A stretch of DNA of 64,000 nt from assembly GCA_022565695.1 (NCBI GenBank), contig JAIUME010000004.1, forward strand, positions 213,132 through 277,131, read 5' to 3'. Position 1 is the stretch's first letter, and every line of letters starts with the position of its first letter. The DNA is from Alcanivorax sp. GTDB taxonomy: Bacteria > Pseudomonadota > Gammaproteobacteria > Pseudomonadales > Alcanivoracaceae. Under the pieces are notes generated by a model. The model ran no database searches and had not been told where the DNA came from. It worked only from the letters and a program-made list of their open reading frames with translations. Positions 1 through 8,502 of this stretch are shown piece after piece. The position numbers and the translations under genes are program-made.

Positions 1-1987
1 CGTGCCAGTGCAGGAAATACTCGGAGCGGAAGAACGGATACAGCAGACGCACCAGACGCTTGAGATGCGCACGGGGAATGTCCCGGCCATCCACCAGCAA
101 CGAGCACACCAGCCCCGGCAGTACAAACAGGTGCAGGCTGTTGTTGCGGATATAGGCCATCTGTAATGCCGTCACCTGATCCGTGCTGATCAGATCGCCC
201 ATGGCATGCTCAATGCGATGAATGAACTGGTTATCGAGCCCGTAGGCAATGATGGATTCGGGGTCGGTATCAGCGGTGGTGGTGGCATCACTGTAAGGCG
301 CTTGCTGCAACAGGTGGATGTACAGCGCCAGCTGTTGCCGCAACTGCACTTCGTCCATCGTGTGCTTGGGTGTGGCCAGCAGTGCCAGGCTGAGCAGATT
401 GACCGGGTTCGCCACGGCCGCTGCGTTGATGCGGGTCACGACCTCATTGCCCAACTTCTCGACCGCACCCTTGATGTCGGCGGGCAGGCTGCCCTGGGCG
501 GGGGCGTCACGCCATGCCGGCGCCTGCTGGTCCAGGAAGTCTTTCAGTAGCAGCGGATCGCCGAAGTTCACGTGTACCTGGCCGAAATGCTTGCGCAACA
601 CCGACAGCGACTTCATGAAGCCGAAGATGCTTTCTTTCTGTTTCTGCTGGCCGTGCATTTCGCCGATGTAAGTGCTGCCCTCAATCAGCTTTTCGTAACC
701 GATATACACCGGAACCAGCGCAACCGGCTTGCTGTGGTCGCGGATGAAGCTCTGCACCGTCATGGCGAGCATGCCGGGGCGGGGCTGGAGCATGCGACCG
801 CTGCGACTGCGCCCCCCTTCGACAAAGTATTCCACCGAATAGCCACGGGTCAGCATGGTATGCACGTATTCGTTGAAGACGGTGGCGTAGAGCGGGTTGC
901 CCTTGAAACTGCGGCGCATGAAGAAGGCGCCGCCCCGGCGCAGTATGGTGCCGACAACGGGCAGGTTCAGGTTGATGCCGGCGGCGATATGCGGGGGCAC
1001 CAGACCATTCTTGTACACCAGGTAAGACAGCAGCAGATAGTCGGCGTGGCTGCGGTGGCAGGGCACATAGATCACTTCATGGTTGCTGGCAACGCTGTGC
1101 AGCTTGTCGATGTTGTAGGCGCGCAGGCCGCTGTACAGGCGATTCCAGACCCACTCCAGCACCACTTCCAGGAAACGGATAACGGTGTGTGAGTAGTCGG
1201 AGGCAATTTCCATAGCATAGCGCCGGGCTTTGGCCTCGTGCTTCTCATAGGCTTCGCCCGCTTCCGCTGCGCTGGCGGCAATGACCTCACGCACCGGCCC
1301 GCTCTCCACCAGTGACGTCACCAGGGTGCGACGGTGGGACAGGTCGGGCCCGATCATGGCTTCGCGCTGGCGGCGGAAGTGCACCCGCAGAATGCGCTGC
1401 GCCTTGCGCACGGTCAGTGCGGTGCTGTTGTGCTCATCGACCAGTTGGCGCAGGGACATGGGCTGGCTGAAATTCAGATACAGCTGCCGGCCCTGGGTCA
1501 GAATGATAAAGAACTTCTTGATGAAGCCGGGGGGCGACCAGTTGTCAGCGAAGATGATTTTCCAGAGCGAGTTTTCCTTCTCGGGACGCCGGCCCCAGAA
1601 CAGGGTGACGGGAATCAGCTGCACGTCCTGATCCGGATGTTGCGCCAGATTATCGATCACCTGCACCAGGCGGCGGGGCGTGTCGCTGATGCGCTCCCTG
1701 CCCACCATGCGTTGGCGGCGGTAGAGCGGGTAATAGCGGCGGCGCAACGTCTTGCCTTCCAGCACCAGGGGGTCCAGGGGGCTGGGCAACCCCAGGCGAC
1801 GAGCCTCGCGATCCAGCAGCAGCATATCCGCCAGCGAGGCGTCCCGCAGCACGTACATCACTGGCTGGGTGGCATCCAGCGCCAGTTCACCGATATCTCT
1901 GGGCAGACTGCTGGTCTGGGTGCACCAGGTCAGAAACAGGCGGGCGAGAAAAAAGAAGAGGCGGTCGAGCCCAAACCAGAATGTCAT
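1..1987 (-). CDS. plsB: Glycerol-3-phosphate 1-O-acyltransferase PlsB (3' end cut by window)
   Basis: Membrane enzyme that acylates sn-glycerol-3-phosphate at position 1, the first step of phospholipid synthesis. The reverse strand reads openly from an ATG at 1987 to the window edge, giving about 662 residues; family members are about 800 or more, so roughly the last 150 are outside. All four acyltransferase blocks can be read in order: CHRSHADYLLLSY (the HX4D catalytic pair), GAFFMRRSF, FVEGGRSRSGR and VPVYIGYEKL. The N-terminus (MTFWFGLDRLFFFLARLFL) is hydrophobic, as expected for membrane association. It is divergent from the MDR oxidoreductase gene across a 189-base gap that carries a palindromic operator candidate. 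Identification is secure; only the C-terminus is unseen. Confidence 0.95.
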   Translation of the reverse strand, partial: MTFWFGLDRLFFFLARLFLTWCTQTSSLPRDIGELALDATQPVMYVLRDASLADMLLLDREARRLGLPSPLDPLVLEGKTLRRRYYPLYRRQRMVGRERISDTPRRLVQVIDNLAQHPDQDVQLIPVTLFWGRRPEKENSLWKIIFADNWSPPGFIKKFFIILTQGRQLYLNFSQPMSLRQLVDEHNSTALTVRKAQRILRVHFRRQREAMIGPDLSHRRTLVTSLVESGPVREVIAASAAEAGEAYEKHEAKARRYAMEIASDYSHTVIRFLEVVLEWVWNRLYSGLRAYNIDKLHSVASNHEVIYVPCHRSHADYLLLSYLVYKNGLVPPHIAAGINLNLPVVGTILRRGGAFFMRRSFKGNPLYATVFNEYVHTMLTRGYSVEYFVEGGRSRSGRMLQPRPGMLAMTVQSFIRDHSKPVALVPVYIGYEKLIEGSTYIGEMHGQQKQKESIFGFMKSLSVLRKHFGQVHVNFGDPLLLKDFLDQQAPAWRDAPAQGSLPADIKGAVEKLGNEVVTRINAAAVANPVNLLSLALLATPKHTMDEVQLRQQLALYIHLLQQAPYSDATTTADTDPESIIAYGLDNQFIHRIEHAMGDLISTDQVTALQMAYIRNNSLHLFVLPGLVCSLLVDGRDIPRAHLKRLVRLLYPFFRSEYFLHWH

Positions 1988-2082
1988 AGTATTTGTCGAG
2001 AAATGGCCTGAAAAGGTGACGAAAGTGTAAACAAACGGAAGCTTCCGGGATAGCAACGGGTTATTTCAGGGTGTAACGCGGT

Positions 2083-2101
2083 GTGATGTGATGTGATGTG
2101 A
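2083..2101. repeat. Short tandem GTGAT repeat between plsB and the MDR gene
   Basis: Three GTGAT units followed by GTGA lie in the divergent promoter region. Such a pentamer run can change length by slippage and would alter spacing of upstream elements; no effect is shown. Confidence 0.7.
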
Positions 2102-2125
2102 AGCGCCTTGAGCGGTCTATTTCTG

Positions 2126-2139
2126 TGACCGCTCGGTCA
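2126..2139. promoter_or_regulatory. Palindromic operator candidate TGACCG-CT-CGGTCA
   Basis: Perfect 6-base inverted repeat with a 2-base spacer, 37 bases before the MDR oxidoreductase start and in the plsB divergent region. The compact form is typical of TetR-family operators. The core TGACC-N4-GGTCA recurs in the palindrome before the acyl-CoA dehydrogenase (21161-21174), which suggests one shared regulator. No TetR gene is in the window. Confidence 0.5.
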
Positions 2140-2176
2140 TGTAACATGCCGGCAGACGGACAAAACGGAGAACCTG

Positions 2177-3196
2177 ATGAGAGCTGTGTTGCTGGAACGA
2201 TTTGGTCTGGATGGGCTGCGTGAGACCCGGGATGCGCCCGCTGCGCGGGAGCCCGCCACGGGCGAGGTGCGTGTGCGTATGACCGCAGCCTCCCTGAACT
2301 ACCATGATCTGGCGACGGTGCTGGGTATGGCAAACCCGAAAATGCCGCTGCCCCAGGTGCCGTTGTCCGACGGTGCGGGGGTCGTGGAGGCTGTGGGGGA
2401 GGGCGTCACGTCTCTGCGTCCGGGGCAGCGGGTCACCACCAGCTTCTTTCCGGCCTGGCAGGCAGGGGCCCCGGGGCTGGCAAAGCTGCGTCAGGTCACC
2501 GGTGAAACCGTGCCCGGCGCCATGCAGGCGCAGCTGGTGGCGCCGGCCTCTGCATTCGTTCCGGCACCGGAGCACCTGAGCGATATCGAGGCGGCGACCC
2601 TGCCGTGCGCCGCGCTGACAGCGTGGCGTGCCGTGGTTGATGAAGGTCAGGTGCGAGCAGGGAGCCGCGTGCTGATTCAGGGCACCGGGGGCGTCAGCCT
2701 GTTTGCGCTGCAATTTGCCCACATGCTCGGCGCCGAAACGGTAGTGATTTCCTCGTCGGATGAAAAACTGGCGCTGGCCGAGTCGCTGGGGGCCAGTCAT
2801 CTCATCAACTACAAGGCCCAGCCGCGCTGGGGGCGTGCCGTACGCGAGGCCTGCGGCGGTGAAGGTGTGGATATGGTGGTGGAGGTTGGCGGTGCCGGCA
2901 CCTTGCCGGAATCGCTCAATGCGGTGGCCATCGGTGCGCATATCTCGATGATCGGTGTGCTCACGGGCGTTGCCAGCATGGTGCCGACGGCGAAGATCAT
3001 GGCCATGAACGTGACGGTACGGGGCATCACTGTGGGTCATCGCGAGCAGTTCGAGGCCATGAATCGGGCCATCGCACTGCAGGGGTTGCGACCGGTGATT
3101 GGTGAGGTATTCGGCTTTGCCGAGCTTGGCAAGGCATTGACGACGATGCAGGCGGCGACGCATACCGGCAAGTTGTGCATCGATTTCGACCGTTGA
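2177..3196 (+). CDS. Zinc-independent MDR-family NAD(P)H oxidoreductase
   Basis: A 339-residue medium-chain dehydrogenase/reductase of the quinone oxidoreductase or alcohol dehydrogenase-like type. The N-terminal GroES-like half contains SLNYHDLATVLG; the catalytic-zinc cysteine of classical alcohol dehydrogenases is replaced by Asn, and the four-cysteine structural zinc loop is absent, so the enzyme should not depend on zinc. The Rossmann half shows GTGGVSLFALQFA near residues 170-182 for NAD(P) binding. The ATG at 2177 has a purine-rich GGAG site upstream. The substrate cannot be inferred. A TGACCG palindrome lies just upstream, so repression by a TetR-type protein is plausible. The next gene downstream encodes an unrelated outer-membrane protein. 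Confidence 0.85.
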   Translation: MRAVLLERFGLDGLRETRDAPAAREPATGEVRVRMTAASLNYHDLATVLGMANPKMPLPQVPLSDGAGVVEAVGEGVTSLRPGQRVTTSFFPAWQAGAPGLAKLRQVTGETVPGAMQAQLVAPASAFVPAPEHLSDIEAATLPCAALTAWRAVVDEGQVRAGSRVLIQGTGGVSLFALQFAHMLGAETVVISSSDEKLALAESLGASHLINYKAQPRWGRAVREACGGEGVDMVVEVGGAGTLPESLNAVAIGAHISMIGVLTGVASMVPTAKIMAMNVTVRGITVGHREQFEAMNRAIALQGLRPVIGEVFGFAELGKALTTMQAATHTGKLCIDFDR

Positions 3197-3287
3197 GCCT
3201 GTCGCACCATGCGCGGATTTGGCCCCGCAGGCCTGCGGATGCGATACTGCTGCTACGGAGATACCCACAACAAGGCGAGGACACCGC

Positions 3288-4031
3288 ATGATTCGCAAGA
3301 CGCTTATGGCCGCTGGCCTGATTGCCCTGGCACCTGCCGCGCAAAGTGCCCCTCTGATTGACGTGTATGCAGGTGCCTACACCTGGAACGCGAGTTTGTC
3401 CGGGAACATTGCCTCCGGGAACGACAATATCGACATGAAGGACGACCTGGGCTTCGGGCGCGAACGGCAGAACGTGCTGTATTTCGGTCTCGAGCATTTC
3501 GTGCCGCTGGTGCCGAATGTCCGGCTCAAGCATATGGTGATGTCTGATTCTTCACGCAATACCATCGAGCGGAATTTCGAGTTTGGTGGCGGCAATTTCA
3601 CCGCCGGGCAAAATGTCGAATCAGATTTCGATCTGGATATGACCGATCTCACGCTCTATTACACGCCGTTGAACAACGTCGTGAAGCTGGATGCGGGTCT
3701 GAACATACGTCGTGTTGACGCTGATTTCCGTCTGCGTAATGGTGGACCGGAAGGCCGTGAGGCAGCGAAAGAAACCTTCCCGATGCTGCACCTGGCGGCA
3801 CGTGCCAACCTGCCCTTCAGCGGTCTTTACGCCGGCGCCGAGATCAATACCATCCGCTATGACGGCAGCCGTATTCAGGACTACACCGTCAAGGCGGGCT
3901 GGGTGTCGGATTTCCTGCTGGGGGTCGAGCTGGGCTATAGCCAGTACGACATCAAGCTGGATGATGTCAGTGGTCTGGATACGGATCTGGAGTTCGGCGG
4001 GCCCTATCTGGCGCTCTCACTGACGTTCTGA
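3288..4031 (+). CDS. TIGR04219-like outer membrane beta-barrel protein
   Basis: A 247-residue protein with a clear Sec signal peptide (MIRKTLMAAGLIALAPAAQSA) and then alternating polar and hydrophobic strands ending in a terminal aromatic residue (YLALSLTF), as in outer-membrane barrels. The layout, with a DVYAGAY-type first strand and a repeated GLEHFVPLVPNVRL-like segment, resembles the TIGR04219 family of unknown function. The ATG at 3288 is chosen because AAGGCGAGG sits 7 bases upstream and the signal peptide begins there; a longer frame open from 3219 has no such support. It is convergent with the ParA gene, with 18 bases between stop codons. Function is unknown. Confidence 0.8.
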   Translation: MIRKTLMAAGLIALAPAAQSAPLIDVYAGAYTWNASLSGNIASGNDNIDMKDDLGFGRERQNVLYFGLEHFVPLVPNVRLKHMVMSDSSRNTIERNFEFGGGNFTAGQNVESDFDLDMTDLTLYYTPLNNVVKLDAGLNIRRVDADFRLRNGGPEGREAAKETFPMLHLAARANLPFSGLYAGAEINTIRYDGSRIQDYTVKAGWVSDFLLGVELGYSQYDIKLDDVSGLDTDLEFGGPYLALSLTF

Positions 4032-4049
4032 TCCGGGCGGTAATGGCCC

Positions 4050-4796
4050 TCAGAGCTTCAGCTTTTCTGCCAGCTCGAACCACAATCCCCGGTACGCCCG
4101 CGCGGCGGGCGTATGGGGCGCAAACTCCCCCACAGGCGCTGCGTGCTCGCCCATCTGCTCGACATGGGTGGAGTAGGGTATCCAGGTTTTCAGCCGCTGG
4201 CGCATCAGCGCTGGCGGCTTGACCAGCATTTCCACATGCAGCAACCGCCGCCGGTCCACCATATTGAAGAACGGCAGCACCGTCAGGTGTTTGAAGGCCT
4301 TCTGATCCAGCCATTGCATGACTTGCTCGAAAGCACGCAGTGACAGATGTGTGGGGATGACCGGCACCACCAGATAATCTGCTGCGGCAAAGATGCTCTC
4401 TGCCACCGGGCTCAGGGTGGGCGGGCAGTCCAGCAGGGTCAGGCTGGTGTTCTCGCTCAGGGGCTCGATCAGGCGCTTCAGGCTGCCACGACCGGCGCCG
4501 GGCTCGGCGAGCTTGAGATCCATATTGCGCAGGCTGATGTCCGAGGGGATGACTTCCAGGCCCGGCCAGCGGGTTTCCACGCGCAGATTGCCGATCTGCT
4601 GCTTGCCCTTGATCAGGCTGCCGGTCTTGTAAGTGCGGCTGCCGTCCACGCCCAGATAGAAACTGGCGGCGCCCTGGGGATCCAGATCCCAGAGCAGCGT
4701 GCGGTGTTTCCAGCGCGCGGCGTGCCAGGCGATGTTGACGGCGGTGGTGGTTTTTCCGACACCGCCCTTGAGGTTGTAGAAGGCAATCGTCTGCAC
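4050..4796 (-). CDS. Orphan ParA-family ATPase
   Basis: About 248 residues beginning MQTIAFYNLKGGVGKTTTAV, with the deviant Walker A motif KGGVGKTT of ParA/MinD-type partition ATPases. A Walker A' region (TLLDCPPTLSPVAESIF) and a switch-like segment (VVPVIPTHLSLRAFEQV) follow. The GTG at 4796 is preferred because GGGAGAG lies 5 to 6 bases before it; an upstream GTG at 4814 would add six residues. No parB gene or parS site is adjacent, so this is not a standard partition locus. Orphan ParAs position cargoes such as chemoreceptor arrays or other large complexes. The cargo here is unknown. Confidence 0.85.
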   Translation of the reverse strand: MQTIAFYNLKGGVGKTTTAVNIAWHAARWKHRTLLWDLDPQGAASFYLGVDGSRTYKTGSLIKGKQQIGNLRVETRWPGLEVIPSDISLRNMDLKLAEPGAGRGSLKRLIEPLSENTSLTLLDCPPTLSPVAESIFAAADYLVVPVIPTHLSLRAFEQVMQWLDQKAFKHLTVLPFFNMVDRRRLLHVEMLVKPPALMRQRLKTWIPYSTHVEQMGEHAAPVGEFAPHTPAARAYRGLWFELAEKLKL

Positions 4797-5028
4797 TGTA
4801 AGCTCTCCCGGCACCCTGTATCAGCGTTTACTGTACCCCAAGCCGGTGATCATCGACCATACGGAAACCCGCCCGGGCCAATCAGGGCGGCGCTGACAGG
4901 CGCGCGGCGACCGGTGTGCTGACTTGTGACCGGCGGGTAAAGTGGCTTTAATACGTTGCTTCAGAGCATGTGACGGCTTGCCGTATGTGCCTGCGTCACG
5001 CATTATCCGGCGTCGTCGTCGGTGTTAT

Positions 5029-5091
5029 CAGGCCCGCCAGACCAGGCCCGCCAGACGTCTGGTGACAGGAGCCCGCTACAGGAGCCCGCTT
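5029..5091. repeat. Two short tandem duplications before the DUF4062 gene
   Basis: A 14-base unit CAGGCCCGCCAGAC is duplicated at 5029-5056. A 13-base unit CAGGAGCCCGCTA/T is duplicated at 5066-5091, so the AGGAG ribosome-binding site occurs twice just before the TTG start. The rest of the 4815-5089 gap shows no gene. Confidence 0.8.
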
Positions 5092-6112
5092 GAGTATCGA
5101 GCGCAAATATCAGGTTTTCGTCAGTTCCACCTACACAGATCTGCCCGAAGCGCGGCAGGAGCTGATGCTGGGTCTGCTGTCCATGGGCATGATCCCCACG
5201 GGTATGGAACTGTCGCCGAGTGAATCCAATAATCACTGGACGATGATCCAGAAGCTCATCAATGAGTGTGATTACTATCTGGTGTTGGTGGGCGGGCGTT
5301 ACGGCACGCTGTCACCGATCGGTCTTTCCTATACCCATCGTGAATACGTCTACGCGGCGACCAAGGGCAAGCCGGTGCTGGCGCTGCTGCATGATGCCCC
5401 GGATTTCCTGCCGCCGGAGCGGCGGGAAACCTCCCGTGAGGGCGATGTGCGCTTCAATGATTTCCGCCAGCTGCTGCAGCAGAAATGTCTGGTGCGTTAC
5501 TGGAATGCGCCCCGGGATCTGACCACAGTAGTGCAGAAGGGGCTGCCCGCGCTGATCGAGAAATTCCCCGGTTCGGGCTGGGTCAGGGCCACAGACTCCA
5601 GTGCCACGTCGGAGCTGGAGGTGTGCATGCTCAAGCAGCGTATTGAGGCGCTGGAGAGTGAGAATGAAGCGCTGACGCAAAGCATGCGACCGCCGCTGGA
5701 GCAGCTGGCCCGTGGCACGGATCAGGTGCTGCTGAGCTACAGCTGCAACGTGTTCGTCAAAGGTGATTGCAAGGTGACCAGCGCCCGCACCAGCATCAGC
5801 TGGGACCAGGTGATCGCCAGTGTGGCACCGCAGATGCTCGATGAAGTATCAGAGATGGTGATGCGTCAGGCGCTGGAGGAGCACATTGCACCGCGCGCGC
5901 TGGATGATGTGCAGGCGCAGTGGCCGAAAGCCCATGCGGTGCGCAATGTAGTGCTGGACACAGACAGCTTCAACCAGGTCAAGATTCACCTGCGCGCACT
6001 GGGTATGATCCGCAAATGCCCGCCGCGCCCGGGGCGTTCACAGGTGACTTGGCAACTGACCCCACTGGGTGATCAGGCCATGACCCAGATACTGGCCCGC
6101 AAGCGCAGATAA
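5090..6112 (+). CDS. DUF4062 domain protein
   Basis: A 340-residue cytoplasmic protein. Residues 7-100 match the DUF4062 pattern: YQVFVSSTYTDLPEARQEL, then a GMELSPSESN segment, IINECDYYLVLVGGRYG-like strand and loop, and SYTHREYVYA. This is the Rossmann-like, TIR-related fold seen in signalling and NLR-like defence proteins. A short coiled coil follows (about residues 180-205, LKQRIEALESENEAL). The C-terminal 100 residues look like a winged-helix domain (inference). The start is TTG with AGGAG 5 bases upstream, the site carried on a tandem duplication. No partner effector, protease or NTPase gene is adjacent. It could be a stand-alone sensor or immune-type protein; the role is unknown. Confidence 0.75.
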   Translation: MSIERKYQVFVSSTYTDLPEARQELMLGLLSMGMIPTGMELSPSESNNHWTMIQKLINECDYYLVLVGGRYGTLSPIGLSYTHREYVYAATKGKPVLALLHDAPDFLPPERRETSREGDVRFNDFRQLLQQKCLVRYWNAPRDLTTVVQKGLPALIEKFPGSGWVRATDSSATSELEVCMLKQRIEALESENEALTQSMRPPLEQLARGTDQVLLSYSCNVFVKGDCKVTSARTSISWDQVIASVAPQMLDEVSEMVMRQALEEHIAPRALDDVQAQWPKAHAVRNVVLDTDSFNQVKIHLRALGMIRKCPPRPGRSQVTWQLTPLGDQAMTQILARKRR

Positions 6113-6138
6113 CCTGCGGCGGGCCGGTTTGTGTGCGC

Positions 6139-7872
6139 TCAGCTTTTGATTCTGCGTTCCAGGAAATCCAGCACCTCATCCACGGACAGCATGGTGTTGT
6201 CGTCATCGCGCCGGGCGCGGTATTCCAGCTGGCCTTCATCCAAGTGTTGCTCGGAGACGACGATGCGGTGGGGGATGCCGATTAACTCTGCATCCGCCAG
6301 CTTCACGCCCAAGCGCTCTTTCTCGCGGTCGTCATACAGCACTTCATAGCCCGCAGAGGTCAGATCGGCATAGAGCTGTTCGCAGACCTCTTTTTCGCGC
6401 ACGCTTTTCTTCAGGTTGATCGGGACCAGGATAATCTGGAACGGGGCAATGGCCTCGGGCCAGGTGATGCCGCGGTCGTCGTGATTCTGTTCAATGGCGG
6501 CGGCGACAACGCGAGTCACGCCGATACCGTAGCAGCCCATGGGCATGACCACTTTCTTGCCTCTTTCGTCCAGCACGGTGGCTTTCAGTGCTTCGGAGTA
6601 CTTGGTGCCGAGCTGGAAAATATGCCCCACCTCGATACCGCGCTTGATGGTCAGTGTGCCCTGGCCGTCGGGGCTGGCGTCGCCCTCCACGACATTGCGC
6701 AGATCGGCGATCTCGGGGAGTGGCAGGTCGCGCTCCCAATTTATGCCGAAGTAATGTTTGCCGTCCTGATTGGCGCCAGCGGCGAAATCGCTCATCAGCG
6801 CCACGCTGCGGTCGATCACGCAGGGAATGGACAGCTGCACGGGGCCGAGGCTGCCGGGCCCGGCACCAATAGCGGCGCGTATTTCCTCGTCATCGGCGAA
6901 GCGCAAGGGGCTGGCGACCTGCGGCAGCTTTTCTGCCTTGATGTCATTGAGTTCGTGGTCGCCACGCACCAGCAATGCAACAAGCCCGCCGCCGGTCTCT
7001 TGATCCGCCGAGACGTGATCTGCCGCGACGATCAGGGTTTTCACGGTCTTTTCCACCGGCAGCTTGAACTGCGCTACCAGCTCGGCAATGGTGCGTGCGT
7101 CGGGCGTATCAACCAGCGTCATGGTCTCGCCAGGCGCAGCGCGCTCGCCGGGAGCGATGGCTTCAGCCAGCTCGACGTTGGCGGCATAGTCCGAGCTGTC
7201 GGAAAACGCGATGGCATCTTCGCCGGAGGAGGCGAGCACGTGGAACTCATGGGACGCGGAGCCGCCGATGGCACCGGTGTCTGCGGCCACTGGACGGTAG
7301 TCGAGCCCGAGCCGGTCGAAGATGCGGCAGTAGGTGTCGTACATCACCGCATAGGTGGCCGCCAGTGATGCCTGATCTGCATGGAAAGAATAGGCATCTT
7401 TCATGATGAATTCCCGTGAACGCATGATGCCGAAACGTGGCCGGATTTCATCGCGGAACTTGGTCTGTATCTGGTAGAAATTCATCGGCAGCTGCCTGTA
7501 GCTGTGCAGCTCGTTGCGCACCAGATCGGTGATCACCTCTTCATGGGTGGGGCCCAGGCAGAAAGCATTGCCGTGGCGGTCGGTAATGCGCAACAGCTCG
7601 GGACCATAGGCGGGTGCGCGACCCGACTCTTCCCACAGCTCCATGGGCTGGACCACCGGCATCAGCACTTCCTGCGCGCCAGCGCGATCCATTTCTTCCC
7701 GGATTATCTGTTCCACCTTGCGTAACACCCGCAAGCCCAGCGGCAACCAGTTGTACAGGCCGGAGGACAGTTTGCGGACCATGCCGGCGCGCAGCATCAG
7801 CTGGTGGCTGATGACGACAGCATCGGAGGGGGTTTGCTTGACGGTGGCCAGCAGGTAACGGGAGGTGCGCAT
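6139..7872 (-). CDS. proS: Prolyl-tRNA synthetase, bacterial type
   Basis: A 577-residue class II synthetase that charges tRNA-Pro. It starts [18 protein letters not shown], the standard N-terminus, which fixes the start at 7872 rather than the longer open frame. Class II motif 2 is clear ([19 protein letters not shown]). The large insertion between motifs 2 and 3 (about residues 225-400) is the editing domain that removes mischarged Ala-tRNA-Pro. Motif 3 and the C-terminal anticodon-binding domain follow ([17 protein letters not shown] onwards). It is convergent with the DUF4062 gene, with 26 bases between stops, and divergent from the thioesterase. Length and motifs are typical. Confidence 0.97.
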   Translation of the reverse strand: MRTSRYLLATVKQTPSDAVVISHQLMLRAGMVRKLSSGLYNWLPLGLRVLRKVEQIIREEMDRAGAQEVLMPVVQPMELWEESGRAPAYGPELLRITDRHGNAFCLGPTHEEVITDLVRNELHSYRQLPMNFYQIQTKFRDEIRPRFGIMRSREFIMKDAYSFHADQASLAATYAVMYDTYCRIFDRLGLDYRPVAADTGAIGGSASHEFHVLASSGEDAIAFSDSSDYAANVELAEAIAPGERAAPGETMTLVDTPDARTIAELVAQFKLPVEKTVKTLIVAADHVSADQETGGGLVALLVRGDHELNDIKAEKLPQVASPLRFADDEEIRAAIGAGPGSLGPVQLSIPCVIDRSVALMSDFAAGANQDGKHYFGINWERDLPLPEIADLRNVVEGDASPDGQGTLTIKRGIEVGHIFQLGTKYSEALKATVLDERGKKVVMPMGCYGIGVTRVVAAAIEQNHDDRGITWPEAIAPFQIILVPINLKKSVREKEVCEQLYADLTSAGYEVLYDDREKERLGVKLADAELIGIPHRIVVSEQHLDEGQLEYRARRDDDNTMLSVDEVLDFLERRIKS

Positions 7873-8038
7873 TGCCAAATCCTGATTGTCCGGTGAAAGA
7901 GGGCCATTGTATGGGAACCCGGGCGTAAGTCCATCGCAGGAGCGCTGGTCCGGGCGCTGTTGCGGGTGCGGGGCGGGGGGGTATGATGAGCGCCTTGTTA
8001 TCGAGACCGAAAGCGAGACCGAAACCGGGAGAGAAGGC

Positions 8039-8443
8039 ATGCTCAGCGCCGAGGAAGTCGAGCAGATTATCTACAGCGGCTTGCCGGCAGTGGCGGGCCT
8101 GGGGCTGAAAGTCGAGCAGGCCGGCGAGCGTCGCTCACGGCTGCGCCAGCCCTTCAACGAAAACATGATTAGGCCTGGCGGCACCTTGTCCGGCCCCACG
8201 ATGATGGGGCTGGCGGATGCCGCGATGTATGCCGCGATTCTGGGTGCACTGGGCCGTCTGGAAATGGCGGTGACACAGAATCTGAACATCAACTTTCTGC
8301 GCCGGCCGGCGCAGCGGGATTTGCTGGCCGAGTGCAGGATCATCCGTCTGGGGCGTCGCTCGGTGGTGCTGGAAGTGACGCTGTTCAGTGACGGAGACGA
8401 AGAGCCCGTCGCCCATGTTACCGGTATCTATGCATTGCCATGA
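8039..8443 (+). CDS. PaaI-type hotdog-fold thioesterase
   Basis: A 134-residue single hotdog domain. The core [28 protein letters not shown] is the central helix with the conserved Asp/Gly pattern of PaaI-like acyl-CoA thioesterases, followed by the [12 protein letters not shown] strand. The ATG at 8039 has GGGAGAGAAGG immediately upstream, so the longer frame from 7886 is not used. The substrate is unknown; CoA thioesters of medium-chain or aromatic acids are usual for the family. It is convergent with tamB; the 59-base gap contains a GC-rich inverted repeat (GCCCGC/GCGGGC) without a clear T tract. Confidence 0.85.
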   Translation: MLSAEEVEQIIYSGLPAVAGLGLKVEQAGERRSRLRQPFNENMIRPGGTLSGPTMMGLADAAMYAAILGALGRLEMAVTQNLNINFLRRPAQRDLLAECRIIRLGRRSVVLEVTLFSDGDEEPVAHVTGIYALP

Positions 8444-8502
8444 GGGCATTGCCATGATCGGCTGATGGGCCCGCTGGGGAGTGCGGGCTCAACGGTGCCG
8501 GG

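Noticed and set aside
3225..3238. 14-base palindrome CCGCAGGCCTGCGG before the barrel protein gene
   Set aside because: Very GC-rich and without spacer or T tract; such palindromes are common by chance at this base composition.
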